A model generated the notes under the pieces. That model worked only from the letters and a program-made list of their open reading frames with translations, did no database searches and was not told the origin of the DNA. This document shows positions 23,092 to 34,382 of a stretch of DNA of 64,000 bases, piece after piece. Each line of letters starts with the position of its first letter. The stretch's first letter is position 1. Origin of the DNA: Saposhnikovia divaricata (taxonomy: Eukaryota; Streptophyta; Magnoliopsida; Apiales; Apiaceae). The stretch covers positions 169,986,147-170,050,146 of the forward strand of contig CM071597.1 in assembly GCA_036435485.1 (NCBI GenBank), given 5' to 3'. A program made the position numbers and the translations under genes.

Positions 23092-23480
23092 CATGTGATG
23101 TGTTACCATAGCGTATTCATGAAAATTTTTTTTTTTAATTAAAAATTAATGATTTAATAATTATTTGACTTTAGAAAATAATTAATTTTGACAAAATCGT
23201 TGAAGTTATCATTTTAAAATGTAATATTCCATCAAATAATTAAATTATTGATTTTACATAAATATTAACTTTTGTTTATAAATTTCAAATAAAAAGGTTT
23301 TAAAATAAAGTAATATCAAAAAATTATTATATTTTAACTAAATTTATTAAAAAATTTAATCGAGAAAATAATAGTTTACATAAATTATGAATTATTTCAA
23401 AATAAGGAAAATAATTATTTTAAAAATATAATTTAATACCAATAAATTAAAATAAATTTAAAATATTTTTTAAAAAATAT
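23092..23480. other. AT-rich interior of CACTA-A, nothing recognised
   Basis: Very AT-rich sequence between the nested MITE and the CT-rich tract. No coding or repeat feature seen. Confidence 0.7.
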
Positions 23481-23624
23481 AATAAAATGTGCACTAAATT
23501 ATTGAAATGGGCTGCAAATAAAAATAGAGATGGGCTTAGCCGCAAACAAAAAAGAGAGCGGCAACATGAAAATTTAGAATTAGGTTATTCAAACACAAGT
23601 GGGGGAAAAAATTGGGGTAAAACA

Positions 23625-23935
23625 CTTCTGTCACTTCTCTGTCTCGCCTTTCTCTGTTCTCTCTCTCGCCTTTCTCTGTTTCAATTAGTGTTTGAACTAA
23701 TTAGGTTAATTGAAGCTTGGGTCAAGGATTCAATTAGGGTTCCAGCTGGATTAATTGAAGTTTGTGTTACAAGGTGTTTGGTTAATTGAAGGTATAAATC
23801 TATCTTTCCCTCTCTTTCCGTCCCTCTTTCTATCCCTCTCTCTGTATCTCTCTCCCCCTATCTCTGTCTCGATCTCTATGTCTCTCTCTCCCTCTGTCTT
23901 TCACTTCCTATCTATCTCTCCCCTACTCTCTAATG
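23625..23935 (+). repeat. CT-rich leader-like tract in CACTA-A
   Basis: Long CTCTCTCT/TCCCTCT runs on the plus strand, interrupted by an intron-like stretch. This resembles the CT-rich 5' UTR of plant genes and may be the captured promoter-proximal part of a host gene. A similar tract occurs in CACTA-B at 44,990-45,065. Open frames here are simple-sequence artefacts. Confidence 0.5.
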
Positions 23936-24276
23936 TAAGCATGTTTTTTTTAATTTACTATGTCATGTTTCTCAAATTTGTGTACACAAGGGTCAAATTA
24001 TATTTTACGATTTTTGTATATATGCCTTTTCTGTGGATTACTTGTATTGCTATTTGGTGGCTTCATTTCTGTGATATGCATAATTAATTTTAAATTAACT
24101 CATTCATCTCTCTCCGGACTATGTTCACTGGAAGGGTCTTAATTTAGGAATCTACTCAGATGCAGGGTAAATAATTTTTGTTCTTGATCTGTCTTGTTTT
24201 TCGTTCTTAATAATTGTTTTTGTTGGTTATGACTTGTGAATGTAATGATAAAATTTTAAATACTTCAATTTTGTAG

Positions 24277-24530
24277 AGAATACACTTGTGGTCATAGAAT
24301 GCCCGGTCCTCTTGGAAACGAGGAAAAAAATGTCAGAACCTTTGCTGAATGGGTACATTTCCCCCTTTTACATATGATGCAGTAACCATTGCGTTGCCTG
24401 AAAAATTAGTCAGCTTATCCATTGATTCAATGATTCAAATCTCGGAGGCTACAAAATATGTCTCCAATTGCTTCCTTATTAGCTTTGAACTTATGCGCTC
24501 CCTTGTTTTGTATACTGGAGCATCCTTTTT
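24277..24530 (+). pseudogene. Captured exon-like fragment of unknown gene
   Basis: After an acceptor-like TTTTGTAG, a plus-strand segment reads CGHRMPGPLGNEEKN, then after a 1-2 nt frame change FPPFTYDAVTIALPEKL and DSMIQISEATKYVSN. It reads like real protein and not AT-rich noise. I do not recognise the family. It lies about 2.7 kb upstream of the EAF1-like exons in the same orientation and could come from the same or another host gene. Confidence 0.35.
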
Positions 24531-25199
24531 ATTTATTTTCTGGCGGTTCCTTGGCAATTGTGTTTTTGTATACCTCAAAGGCTCAAACTGCAAAATAGTA
24601 TCTAAAGTCTGACAACCAGCAACCTTGCATCGTTCAATTTCTTTGATTTTCTTTCATTCTTTTTTTTTTACAGCATAGCTAGGAAGCTCCATACATTTTT
24701 CAGCATAATTCATATCACATGTATCATCTTTTCTTCCATTTGTCAACCCAACTGAATTTGAAGTGGTTATTTGTATATTCCATTGTTGTAATCTTCGACA
24801 ATGAAGTGCAGACAAAGACATAAACTTCAAAGACCAGCGAGACACCTTTAGCAGCTTACTGTTGTTCGGCAAAAGAACATTGTTTCCATGATTCTTGAAA
24901 ATTTTGCTTGTGTTGAACAAATCCACAGTGAGTTTAAAGGTATGACAGACTTGCTTTCCAACTGCATCTAATTGGCGACACTACTAGCAGCATATCGAAT
25001 ACTAGCACTTTGAGGAAAAATGTTTGTGGTCTGCTCTGCCAGAAAAAGTAGTCAGCTTCTCCATTTTCAGATGCCATGTCCTTGTTTAAATAGAGCAAAT
25101 GCAATGCTTGACTAGAACAAGAATCACCCATTTATCTTTCCTGGACAATGGGTGAGGTATAAAGTGTCCAATGCAGATAAAGGTCGCCAATTAACCAAA

Positions 25200-25960
25200 G
25201 ATCAGAAACCTGGACAGCTAGACCATTGCTCAGTAAAACAGCTCTGTCTTTCTGTAGGAAGTTTATTTTCACGAACCGTTTTTTGCATAAAGAACTAGGT
25301 TCCGATATCTTTCTGATGGTGTATGATTCACTGCCCCCAACTTTCTAGATAAAAATAGTTTATTCTAGGAAGTTATGCATTCTACAGCATCAGATTTCAT
25401 TGTCCATGTCATATTTTCTTCCTTCCGATTGATTAATTTCAGCCCCTTCGTTTTCCTCTTCAACTTCTACAGCAGTTGTATTCCCAACATCCACTTCAGA
25501 TATTACCTCTTTAATTCATATTTTTCGTCCGGGCCAGCAAGTAATGTAGAAGAAACCTGCATATTCAATGAATCTTTGCAAAGCTGGACAACTAGATACC
25601 CCTTCACCAAAATGGTCGTAACTTTTTGTAGGAAAATGCTCTTCATGAACCGTTTTTTGCACGTAAATTTATACTCCAGGACCTTTCTAACGGTACATTA
25701 CTCATTGCCCCGAACTTCCTTGATAAAAGCAGTTTAATCTGGGAAGTTAAGCGTTCTGCAGTCTCCATGTTTGCAAATGGACAGCTTGACCACTGTTCAC
25801 ATAAATGGTCATAACTTTTAGTAGAAAAATCATTTTTACCCACCGTTTTTTCCGTAGCAAACTAGACTTCGAGATCTTTCTGTTGGTATATGATACACTG
25901 CCCAGGGCTTCCTAGAAGAGAGCATTTTATTCTGGGAAGTTAGGCATTCTGTTGTTTTCA
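25200..25960. repeat. Three diverged ~190-bp repeats in an intron-like region
   Basis: Copies start near 25,204, 25,585 and 25,779. Shared parts are GGACAGCT(A/T)GACCA, GTAGGAAA, ACCGTTTTTT, GATCTTTCTG and CTGGGAAGTTA. They are separated by unrelated sequence between copies 1 and 2 and nearly contiguous between 2 and 3. They look like an old intronic tandem duplication carried into CACTA-A. Confidence 0.6.
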
Positions 25961-26469
25961 TGTTTTCAGATTTCAGTTTTGTGTCACCTTTGCTTTATTT
26001 GCTTCCTTTTTTCGAAATTGTTTTCTGCTACCAGACCAGGTTTTTAGAATTCAACTTGGCATTGACGTTAAGGTATGGCTCCAACACACCAAACATTGTC
26101 ACCATTCCTCGATAATTCACATTTAGCATAAAGAACGCGCAATAGTGAAGTAGTTGTTTCACCATCTGATAGTTTGAAAATTAGTCCCAATAATTTTTCT
26201 CTTCTTTAAGCTGTACACTTATAGAGGGCACTATGAGTCTACCGATCGATGATGACTCTAATTTTGGTCTTCAAAATTGTTTGATTCTTTTTTGCGCCAC
26301 TTTTGTATGCTTCCATATGACTTGTTTATTGAAACTTCTGAAGGCATAGTTATAGTAGGCTACTTCTTTTTCTGCCGCAGAAGATATATCCCATTACTTT
26401 TGTTTTTTGCTCTTTCTTTTAATTTTGCTGGCCGCCATTGATTCTTTCTCTTATTTTTGTTCTTATGGA

Positions 26470-26680
26470 ACCATGCGGTAGCTATAGTGATGAAATATGA
26501 GACTGATTTCCTGGATTCAACCACTGATATGATGATTGCTGACTTGCAGACTATTGTTGCTGGGAAAAAAATTGTTTTGATACCCATTTGTTGTCTGTTC
26601 TTCAAGTCAATAGAATTAGACCTGGACTCTGGAAGAAACATTTTGGAAATAAATTGCCACTTTACAAAACATTGCTAGTT
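26470..26680 (+). other. Exon-like open frame, unassigned
   Basis: A 73-codon frame ends at 26,678, with DFLDSTTDMMIADLQTIV followed by a hydrophobic stretch. It sits between captured segments of CACTA-A. No family recognised. It may be an exon fragment or chance. Confidence 0.25.
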
Positions 26681-27062
26681 TACATGTGTATGCTATATCA
26701 AGTTTTGAATCACATTGTGCAGGGGCTTTTATAAGTAATTGTTATGTTAGTTTTAAATATATTCCATTCAGCTTAGTTTCATGGCTTACTTCAATATATT
26801 GATCACATTTATCATTTTCTGATGGTTGACATCCTTAGGGAACTGGCATTTGCACGAAAGAAGAAGTGGACACATCTGGTTATAATGCCTTTGCAGGTAA
26901 TGGGAACCTAATTGCAATTTGATTATAATCAGTTAATCACTTTCATTATGTATAATTAACAAGTCAGTAATCTAACAGAATATGGTTCTCGAGAGAACGT
27001 ATTGGAAGAGGATTAAAAAGAAACAAACACATATTATTTGCCTGTAGCCTTTTTAAACAGCA

Positions 27063-27465
27063 TGCCATCAAAACTGGGCCTCTGACACTCTTAATGCTTC
27101 AATCCCAACAAAGCGTGTACGAACTGCTTTCCGACAGAGAGTTTTAAGGCCGTTCAATACAGGAGCTCACAGCTGTCTTTAGGCACCAAGCAAGACAGAT
27201 GCTTCTAGTGGTGATACGAACTCTTTTCAGGATGATCAGAATATTTTGCAAGGTGGATCCCATGTTCTCAATAATACGGAGGTCGATTCTGTACTTCAGT
27301 TCTGAACAATTAATGGGGAATTCTTCATCCCCTCTTTTATTCTTAGAATATTGAATTCCTTTGAGTCTCTTTGTCCGTTTTATATAATTCAGGGGATGAT
27401 GTGTGTTGCAGGGTTCAACATATGAGCACAATTGGAGGTCTGATTCCAATTTCCCGAGTGAACAG
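27063..27465 (+). pseudogene. EAF1-like chromatin-modification gene fragment (captured)
   Basis: Plant EAF1 (EAF1A/B) is a large HSA/SANT-domain subunit of NuA4-type histone acetyltransferase complexes. Plus-strand frame 27,063-27,306 contains NASIPTKRVRTAFRQRVL, APSKTDASSGDTNSFQDDQ and LQGGSHVLNNTEVDSV. This matches, from memory, the region after the HSA domain of plant EAF1 proteins. An in-frame TAG sits near 27,180 and a TGA ends the frame near 27,306. A second exon at about 27,412-27,465 has an AG acceptor (GTGTTGCAG), encodes STYEHNWRSDSNFPSEQ and is followed by a GTAATA donor, as in the host gene. The fragment lacks catalytic or complex-forming domains and is disabled. It lies within CACTA-A, which indicates transduplication. 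Confidence 0.75.
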
Positions 27466-28109
27466 GTAATATTTTATATGTATGTTCGATACTTTTTGGT
27501 TTTAGGTGTATCGCGCATTCTACCTGGAAATTAGGTAGAGTGCTTGGTTTTAGGTGTATTTTATCTGCACTGTTGTACTATAAATGGTATGTTTGCAGTG
27601 TTACCTGAAACATAGCAGTTTATTAGTGTCTGTACGCAATGTCATCCAAAGAGTAAGGCAAGATATATAATGTTTTTGTGATTTTATCTATAGTATTTTT
27701 GATTTCAAGAAGGCCAAAGACAAGGTCATGCAGAGTTTCAGCGTCCTATACGCCTATACCTATAACGTCCCGGAGACGATGCAACTAAAAGATGGATCAA
27801 AGACTTCACATACATGGAGGCTGATTTTTATTTTTTGTGTTTCTTATATCGGTAGAATTGTAAAGTTAGTATAAATTCGTTTGATAAATGTTCTTTTCCA
27901 TTCGTTAGATAAATGTTGTTGGTGAATTAAATTAGGACGTGAATTGTTGTTGGTTTATTTTATGGAAATTCAATATTCTGTTGGTGCATTTTTATTTTGT
28001 TACATTTATGGTGTTACAATAGGTACAAAGTGTGTTGCAATAGGCTGTTATTTTTATCACTGTATGTGTTGCAGTAGGTAATATTAGGTGTTACAATAGG
28101 CCTTGAACA

Positions 28110-28235
28110 TTGAGCAGGTGGGCCCCACATCAGGGCCAAAAAGTGGGACCTAGATGTGGGCCCCACAAGATGTGGGTCCCACAAGTGAGCCCCACATGTG
28201 GTTCCCATGTGTGGGCCCCACAGTTGCCCCTATGC
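28110..28235. repeat. GTGGGCCCCAC-type repeats in CACTA-A right end
   Basis: About six imperfect GTGGGNCCCAC palindromes within 125 bp (for example GTGGGCCCCACA and GTGGGTCCCACA), much more GC-rich than the surroundings. The same palindrome is repeated in the CACTA-B ends. Confidence 0.85.
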
Positions 28236-28494
28236 AAAATTGTAACATCTATTGTAACACACAAACTATGTTGCTATATAATGTTTAAGATGTTGCTATA
28301 AAGGTTTTTAGTAACCGCATTTGCTATGTTATCATAGGTTGTGTTTTGATGTTACCTTAGATATCTATAGTTACTGCTGAGAACCTAACAGAGCTGAGGT
28401 AATTACCATAGCCCGATTTTGGCCTATGGCAACTTAAAACAGGGGTCTATGGTAACACAGTTTGGGTGTTGCTTAAAGCTATGGTGTAGTGCAC

Positions 28495-30350
28495 AAAACT
28501 ACCCAAATTTTTTCGTGTACAAAAAACGAAATAAAATACGCGAATAGAAAACAAATTGGCAATTGCATGAAATATTACTAACCAAAGTTATGACTGAAAA
28601 CAAGGTTGAGATGGTACATACAAAACTAAGAGTGGTATCCATGATGTAAGGTCTCCCAAACAAAATGAACCCTCCTTTTTTTCAATTTTTTGTTAATTTT
28701 GTTTTTTGTTAATAAGTATCCAATTCTCTGTAGAATCTTTTTAGTAAATTTTTGTATCTGTATTTTAGGATTTGTTGATATTAAAGAATTAATATTATCA
28801 ACCAACCAAACAAATTCAATATAACTGCTTTTAGATTAAGATATGGGAATTGATACTATTATTTAATTCAAAAATATAAAATTAAAAATGGCAACCTTCT
28901 ATTAAAAATAATATATAATTTCTTGTATATCGACCTTTATAGTTTTCAATATTAATGCTTTTTATAACAAAGTCATAGCGGCTCATCTCTCCTTCTCTCC
29001 TAAATAATAATAAATTAAAGTTTAAGAGCTCAGTTGATAATAAGCCCCTTCTCATCGTTTTTTCTTGAATTTTCAATAATATATTTTTTTATTGGGAGTT
29101 TAGTAGCCGTTGGTAGGTTTTATCAACTGATATATTACAATAAGTTCCCTTATCTTTTCCTTGATTTTACTTTATTTTTCAATAAATTTCTTTTTTATTG
29201 AGAGTCAAGTACCCGTTGGTGGATTTTGTTTACCTATATATTGGATTTTGTGTTATTATTAGATTTTTTTTATATTGGTTTATTGATTTGGATATTATAG
29301 AATCGTGTCAAGTTATTAATATGTTTGGACAAATTAAATGTCTTCATATTTTTAGTGATGTAAGTGAAACATATACCACAATTAAAGATATGCTCCATTG
29401 ATTTAATCTATTTTACTATGTGTGTGTTGAATTTTAATTATTTTTGTAGATGTTGTATGTCATTTTACTAGCAAATTAATTACCTACAAAAAATAGTGTT
29501 TTATAAAAAAATTTGCAATTTTTATTATTTTCCTATATGTCCTACGCCTTTTAATTGATGAATTATTAATCATCTATAAAAAAATAGTGATTTATAACAA
29601 TATTTTAATTGTCTCTGCAAGGATTTTTTTTATTTTTTGAATGATAATTTCTAGACTAAATAATGTCTACTACTATGTACGAGTATATTTAATTTTTTGG
29701 ATAATTTAAATATATTGTGAGGTATGCATAATTAAAAACTAATCAAAACTAAAATGTAAGAAGATAATTAGTTTAAAATTCATTATAATATCTTAGTTGA
29801 TTGAAATGTTTTTTATTATTGCTTAATTTAAAATTTTTTATTATAACTTAAATGTTGAACGTGTATCTAGAATAGTGTGGCAAACAATTTTAACTTATTA
29901 AAATTTACAATTTTTACTGACAGATTTCTTCAAATTTCATTGTACCTTGTGATTTTAGATTGGCAATTTGAAATATTAAAATATGATACGTATAGTAGAG
30001 ATAAAATTTATTCATGTATTAGTGCATAAAATAGTGCAATTATGACTAATTCAAAATGAAAAAAGTGGTAAATTAGTTATTATTATGAAAGCAGTTATTA
30101 TTATATATTTTTATAATCTGGGTTAATTTTAGTTTAAACTTGGAATTTGTTATAATTTTTTTTGACATTAAAATTTTTTTATATATGGATACGTTAAATT
30201 TTAATAAAATAAATATTGTATTAAAAATAAAATCAAGCAGCTTTTAGTCGTAAATTTTGATTAGTTCTAATCTATATTTTTAATATTTATGAAAAATAAT
30301 CTGTAATCTATAGTAATTATGATTTATTTTGAATTAAGAAAGTGGTAGTC
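28495..30350. other. AT-rich spacer, no gene seen
   Basis: About 1.85 kb, very AT-rich, with only short frames without recognisable domains. No element ends seen. Confidence 0.7.
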
Positions 30351-30353
30351 ACT

Positions 30354-30450
30354 ATACAATAGATTGCATATAGCAACCTACCAAAAATGTTGCTTTAGGC
30401 TTGAAACCATTGCAATAAAATCTATTGCAACAGTACCATATGGTAACACG
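30354..30450. mobile_element. Possible CACTA terminus remnant
   Basis: Reads CACTATACAATAGATTGCA, followed by AGCAACC, ATTGCAA and GGTAACAC motifs like those in the CACTA-A subterminal region. It is only about 100 bp, and no partner end or TSD was found. Confidence 0.3.
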
Positions 30451-30459
30451 TGAAATTTA

Positions 30460-33060
30460 TATCCTATATATAATAGCTTATTTGGTTGTCAATACAATCA
30501 ACGAACATATACTAATCATTAGATTAAACTTAATTAACGGTCTAGATTCTTTTAAACTATCAGCCAAAGATTACCTTATTTAAATAGAAGTCGGATCCGC
30601 TGACTGTTGAGCACTAGATGCAAAAAGAAAAAGTTAAAATCCATCTGATGTTATGTAATTACGTGATCAACCTAATTTCTTTTCTTTTTTAGGGGATCAG
30701 GCAAAATTCAAACAATCTAATTTATTCTTTGCGATGATATTACAATAACTATTATTAAATATGATGATGATATATATTTCTTTTGTTACAATTTAATAAA
30801 ATATTTGTGAATTTAAGATCATTATATTTAGACCAACTAGAATTCAGTGATCTTAAATTGATACTCATATCAACTAAAATATTTTCATATACCTAAATAG
30901 GATTCTATTTTAAATAATATTGTATTATACTTAAATTTCCTAAATATTCGAGTAATTCATCATCCAAAGATTTATGGTCGTCACCAAATTTTGTTTATAA
31001 ATTAAATATCTTATTAATTGAAAAAATTAATTATATCAAAAATAAGAAACTTCGATTATTTCCCACTTTGAATTTTGTTGAGATATGTACATGATTTTAT
31101 ATAACACATTAACATTTTGTTCACGAAAAAATTATATTTTTTTAGGTCATAAAAAAATATGAATTGATATGCAATATCCAAATAAATTTATTTTAATAGA
31201 ATTGATATTATACAAACTCTACACCATCAAAAGACTAACATACAGCCTCACAAAAAAAGAGACTAATATATAGATTAAACAAAAATTTTATAACTAAATT
31301 AACAAAAAAGTAATAAAAAATTACTAATAAATTCGAGACACAAATATTAAAATTAAAGTACTAAAAGCATTTATCAAAAAATAAATATAAATTTGTATAA
31401 TAGATAGTACAACTACCAATATTTGATATCAAAAGTCTAATTAAAATTTCAAATCCAAGTAACAAATTATAATAATTAAGGGTAATTAAATAAAAATAAC
31501 CGATACCAAAACACAAGCACCTTAGCAACCAAATTTTTTATATTTCATCTTTAATATAAACTGGCTTAAAATACGTTCCATGCACAAATTATTTTAAATA
31601 TCATATGATTTTTTTCTTTAATTTAAATTGAGTTCTTTAAAACATGAACGATGTAAATTTAAATTTTTTAAAAATATTTTTGATAACATTTATAAATATA
31701 TGTGCATGTGATTTATTTTAGTTAGAAGATATAGAAAAGATGATACGTTTATTTATAAAAAGTTATTTATTTTTTGTAATTATAATATTATTACTTTAAT
31801 TTATTTCATAGAACCGCGCGTCCATGATATTATTGGAAACTAAGAGGCTTTAATTATAGAAATTAATAAAGATAACGTGTTTTAGCGGAAAAAGGATATT
31901 GGTTAGAAATTATAATATTATTATATTATTTTATAGTTATAGAAAGTAAAAAAGTGTAACGTATTTTATGTGAAAAAGGTAATTGGTTAGTAATTATAAT
32001 GTTATTATTTTATTTAATTAAATAGAATTGTTCGCAGTAATATCAGAAAAAGAGAAATTTTAGTTAGATAAAATATAAAATATAATATGTTTAGCTAAGG
32101 AAATTGATTATTTATTAAAAAATAAAATATAACATGTTTTATCTAGAAAAAGAAAATAGATTAATTATTAGTAATTACAAATAATTGAGTAAAAATAATT
32201 AGGTGAAAAGATCACACCGAACAACCAAACTTTTACTATTTTGAATTTAATAGTATAGTATAGATTTATATAATAATTAGGTTCAACTACCAAAATTTAA
32301 TATCATAATGAATAGGTCTAAGTACAAAATTTTAGTATCAAAGCCTAAGTAACAAAATATAATAATTAAATAAGGATAATTAGATGAAAATAGTTAGTAT
32401 CTTATCACTAAATTTTTAATGTTTCGTTTTTAACCATATAATAATATAGTATAACTAATTGTTGAAACAATGTGTCTACCAAGATTAATTGTAAAATGTA
32501 ATAATCTTGAGAAAAAAAATGAATTCTATCACAAGATAATAAAGTTTATTTAATAAAAAAATGATGATAATGACAATAATAAAAAAAACACGACTAAATT
32601 AACAAGTATTTCCTTAATGAACTAATAATGAAATAAAACCATTCTAAAATTAAATTATTTGAAGAATTCATTGTAAAACTATTTATAGCGATCTTAGCTC
32701 CGTTTGATATTGCTGTTGGGACAATAACATTAGCTAATTTCTAAAAAAAAGTAAAAAATGTTTCATAAACTTTACAGCTTTTTTAAAAAAGTGCTTTTGG
32801 GTGATTACGAATATATCAAAACTATTATTAAGTTATCTGATTTTCATAAGAGCACATAGCACAAGAATTTTACGAAACAAGCTTGATCCTGAAAAATATA
32901 GACAGTTAAGAGATGAGCAGCCGGAGAGATGAAAAGAAAAGATAACTCAACGGAGCAAACAACATCGTAGAGAGAGAAGCCACCAAATATATGGTAATAA
33001 AAATTGTTCAATGATATCTTATAGTTATATATATATATATATGAGTTTATTACATAGCAA
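30460..33060. other. AT-rich spacer with faint degenerate repeats
   Basis: About 2.6 kb with no coding signal. Between 31,735 and 32,410 motifs such as TTGGTTAGTAATTATAAT and CAAATAATTGAGTAAAAAT recur imperfectly at roughly 100-200 bp intervals. These may be the remains of an old repeat. An AT microsatellite lies near 33,020-33,040. Confidence 0.5.
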
Positions 33061-33069
33061 ATACCTTAT

Positions 33070-33490
33070 ATAACAAACAATAAAGAACATCTCATATGTA
33101 ATATAATTTAAGAGTTCCGTCATAGCACCCAATACAAAAAGTTATTTTTTTACCCTATAACAAACCAGCAAAAAAAAAAAAAAAAATAATTTTCAATTTT
33201 TTTTTTAGACTTGATAGAGGGTAAAAAAATAACAACTTTTTGTATTGGGTGCCCCTGTCAGGGCCAAAGGATCTAATATCTAAGGTCTCTAGCAAACCAG
33301 CAAAAAAAAAAAAAATTTTGAAAATTTACTGTTCATTGATGACGTCATCAGTGACGTCATCAATGAATAGTAATTTTCAAATTTTTTTTTAGACTTGATA
33401 GAGGGTAAAAAAATAACAACTTTTTGTATTGGGTGCCCTCGCAGTGCCAAAGGATATAATAGATCTAAGATGTTCTTTATTGTTTGTTAT
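33070..33490. mobile_element. Foldback element F1, copy 1
   Basis: Terminal inverted repeats AACAAACAATAAAGAACAT at 33,073 and its complement ending near 33,490. Inner arms CCAATACAAAAAGTT / AACTTTTTGTATTGG. The hairpin centre is around TGATGACGTCATCA, flanked by ACTGTTCA and TGAATAGT. A block of about 130 bp (33,164-33,296) is duplicated, giving two copies of the GACTTGATAGAGGGTAAAAA arm. No coding capacity. Confidence 0.7.
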
Positions 33491-33566
33491 ACAAGAGTGT
33501 TCTGTATGGAGCAAAGGCCTATGTTCACGTGCCACGTCATCACGTCATCAGTAACTTCTTTTTTTA

Positions 33567-33978
33567 TATATAGGGTCTTGTTCTAATAGAAACTAACTTA
33601 GAAACTAACTTAGAATAGAAACTAGAAACTAAACCTAAATTAAATATTTCAAGCTAATCTAATGACCAAATTAGGGGTACTCCAATACAAAAAACGTTTA
33701 AAGTTATTGTCTCTATACAACAAAAATATAAAAAAATAAAAAAAATTTTATAAAAAAAGTTACTGTTCACGTGATGACGTGGCACGTGAACAGTAACTTT
33801 TTTTTAATTTTTTTTTTTTATATTTTTGTTGAATAGAGCCAAAATTTTAAACGTTTTTTGTGAAGGTGCCCCTAGCGGGGCCATTAAAATAAATGAAATA
33901 TAATTTATTTGGTGTAGGTTTCTAGTTTCTATTCTAAGGTTGGTTTCTCTTTGAACGCTAGCCTATATATATATAGGC
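33567..33978. mobile_element. Foldback element F2, in the loop between the F1 copies
   Basis: Bounded by TATATATA runs and starting GGGTCTTGTTCTAATAGAAAC. Long inverted arms: AATAGAAACTAGAAACTAAACC near 33,610 pairs imperfectly with GTTTCTAGTTTCTATT near 33,920. The centre GTTACTGTTCACGTG / CACGTGAACAGTAAC (33,761-33,800) is an almost perfect 39-nt palindrome around ATGACGTGG. It shares the ACTGTTCA-TGAACAGT centre with F1 but has different termini. Confidence 0.65.
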
Positions 33979-33992
33979 CTTTCCTCTATCCA

Positions 33993-34335
33993 GAACACTC
34001 TTATATAACAAACAATGAAGAACACTATAAAATCAATTATTCCAATAGATCCATTGGCCCCGCCAGGGGCACCAAATACAAAAAGTTCTTAATTTTTTAT
34101 CTTCTATCCATCCATCAAAAAAAATTTTAAAATTTTTTTTTGAAAAAAATCACTATTCATGATGAAGTCACTGCTGATGTCATCATGAACAGTGAATTTT
34201 CCAAAAAAAAATATTTTAATTTTTTTTTGCTAAATGGATAGAAGATAAAAAAATAAGAACTTTTTGTATTGGGTGTCATGACGGAACTCTTATATTGAAT
34301 TAAATATGAGATATTCTTTATTATTCTTTATATTG
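33993..34335. mobile_element. Foldback element F1, copy 2 (inverted relative to copy 1)
   Basis: Carries AACAAACAATGAAGAACAC at 34,009, AATACAAAAAGTTCTT / AAGAACTTTTTGTATT arms, a centre with ACTATTCATGATGAAG / CATCATGAACAGTGA, and GAGTTCCGTCATG in reverse at about 34,273-34,290. The whole unit is the inverted counterpart of 33,070-33,516. Confidence 0.65.
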
Positions 34336-34382
34336 AATTATATTGGGTGTTCTTCATCGAGTGCAACTCTTGATTTGTTAAT

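Larger units (their letters stand above)
22379..28491. mobile_element. CACTA-A: complete element with captured gene fragments
   Basis: The left end reads CACTACGCCATAGATGGCC. The right end reads AGCTATGGTGTAGTG, whose reverse complement opens CACTACACCATAGCT. Flanking 3-bp duplications are both CAC (22,376-22,378 and 28,492-28,494), as expected for the superfamily. The element is 6,113 bp. Both ends carry GGTGTTACC / TTGCAATAGG-type subterminal repeats. No transposase was recognised. Inside are a CT-rich leader-like tract, exon-intron-like sequence and EAF1-like exons, so this looks like a non-autonomous gene-capturing CACTA. A hAT MITE is nested at 22,547-23,083. Confidence 0.9.

Noticed and set aside
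23755..24087. 110-aa frame with Ser/Leu/Pro repeats
   Set aside because: Arises from a CT-rich tract; no domain.
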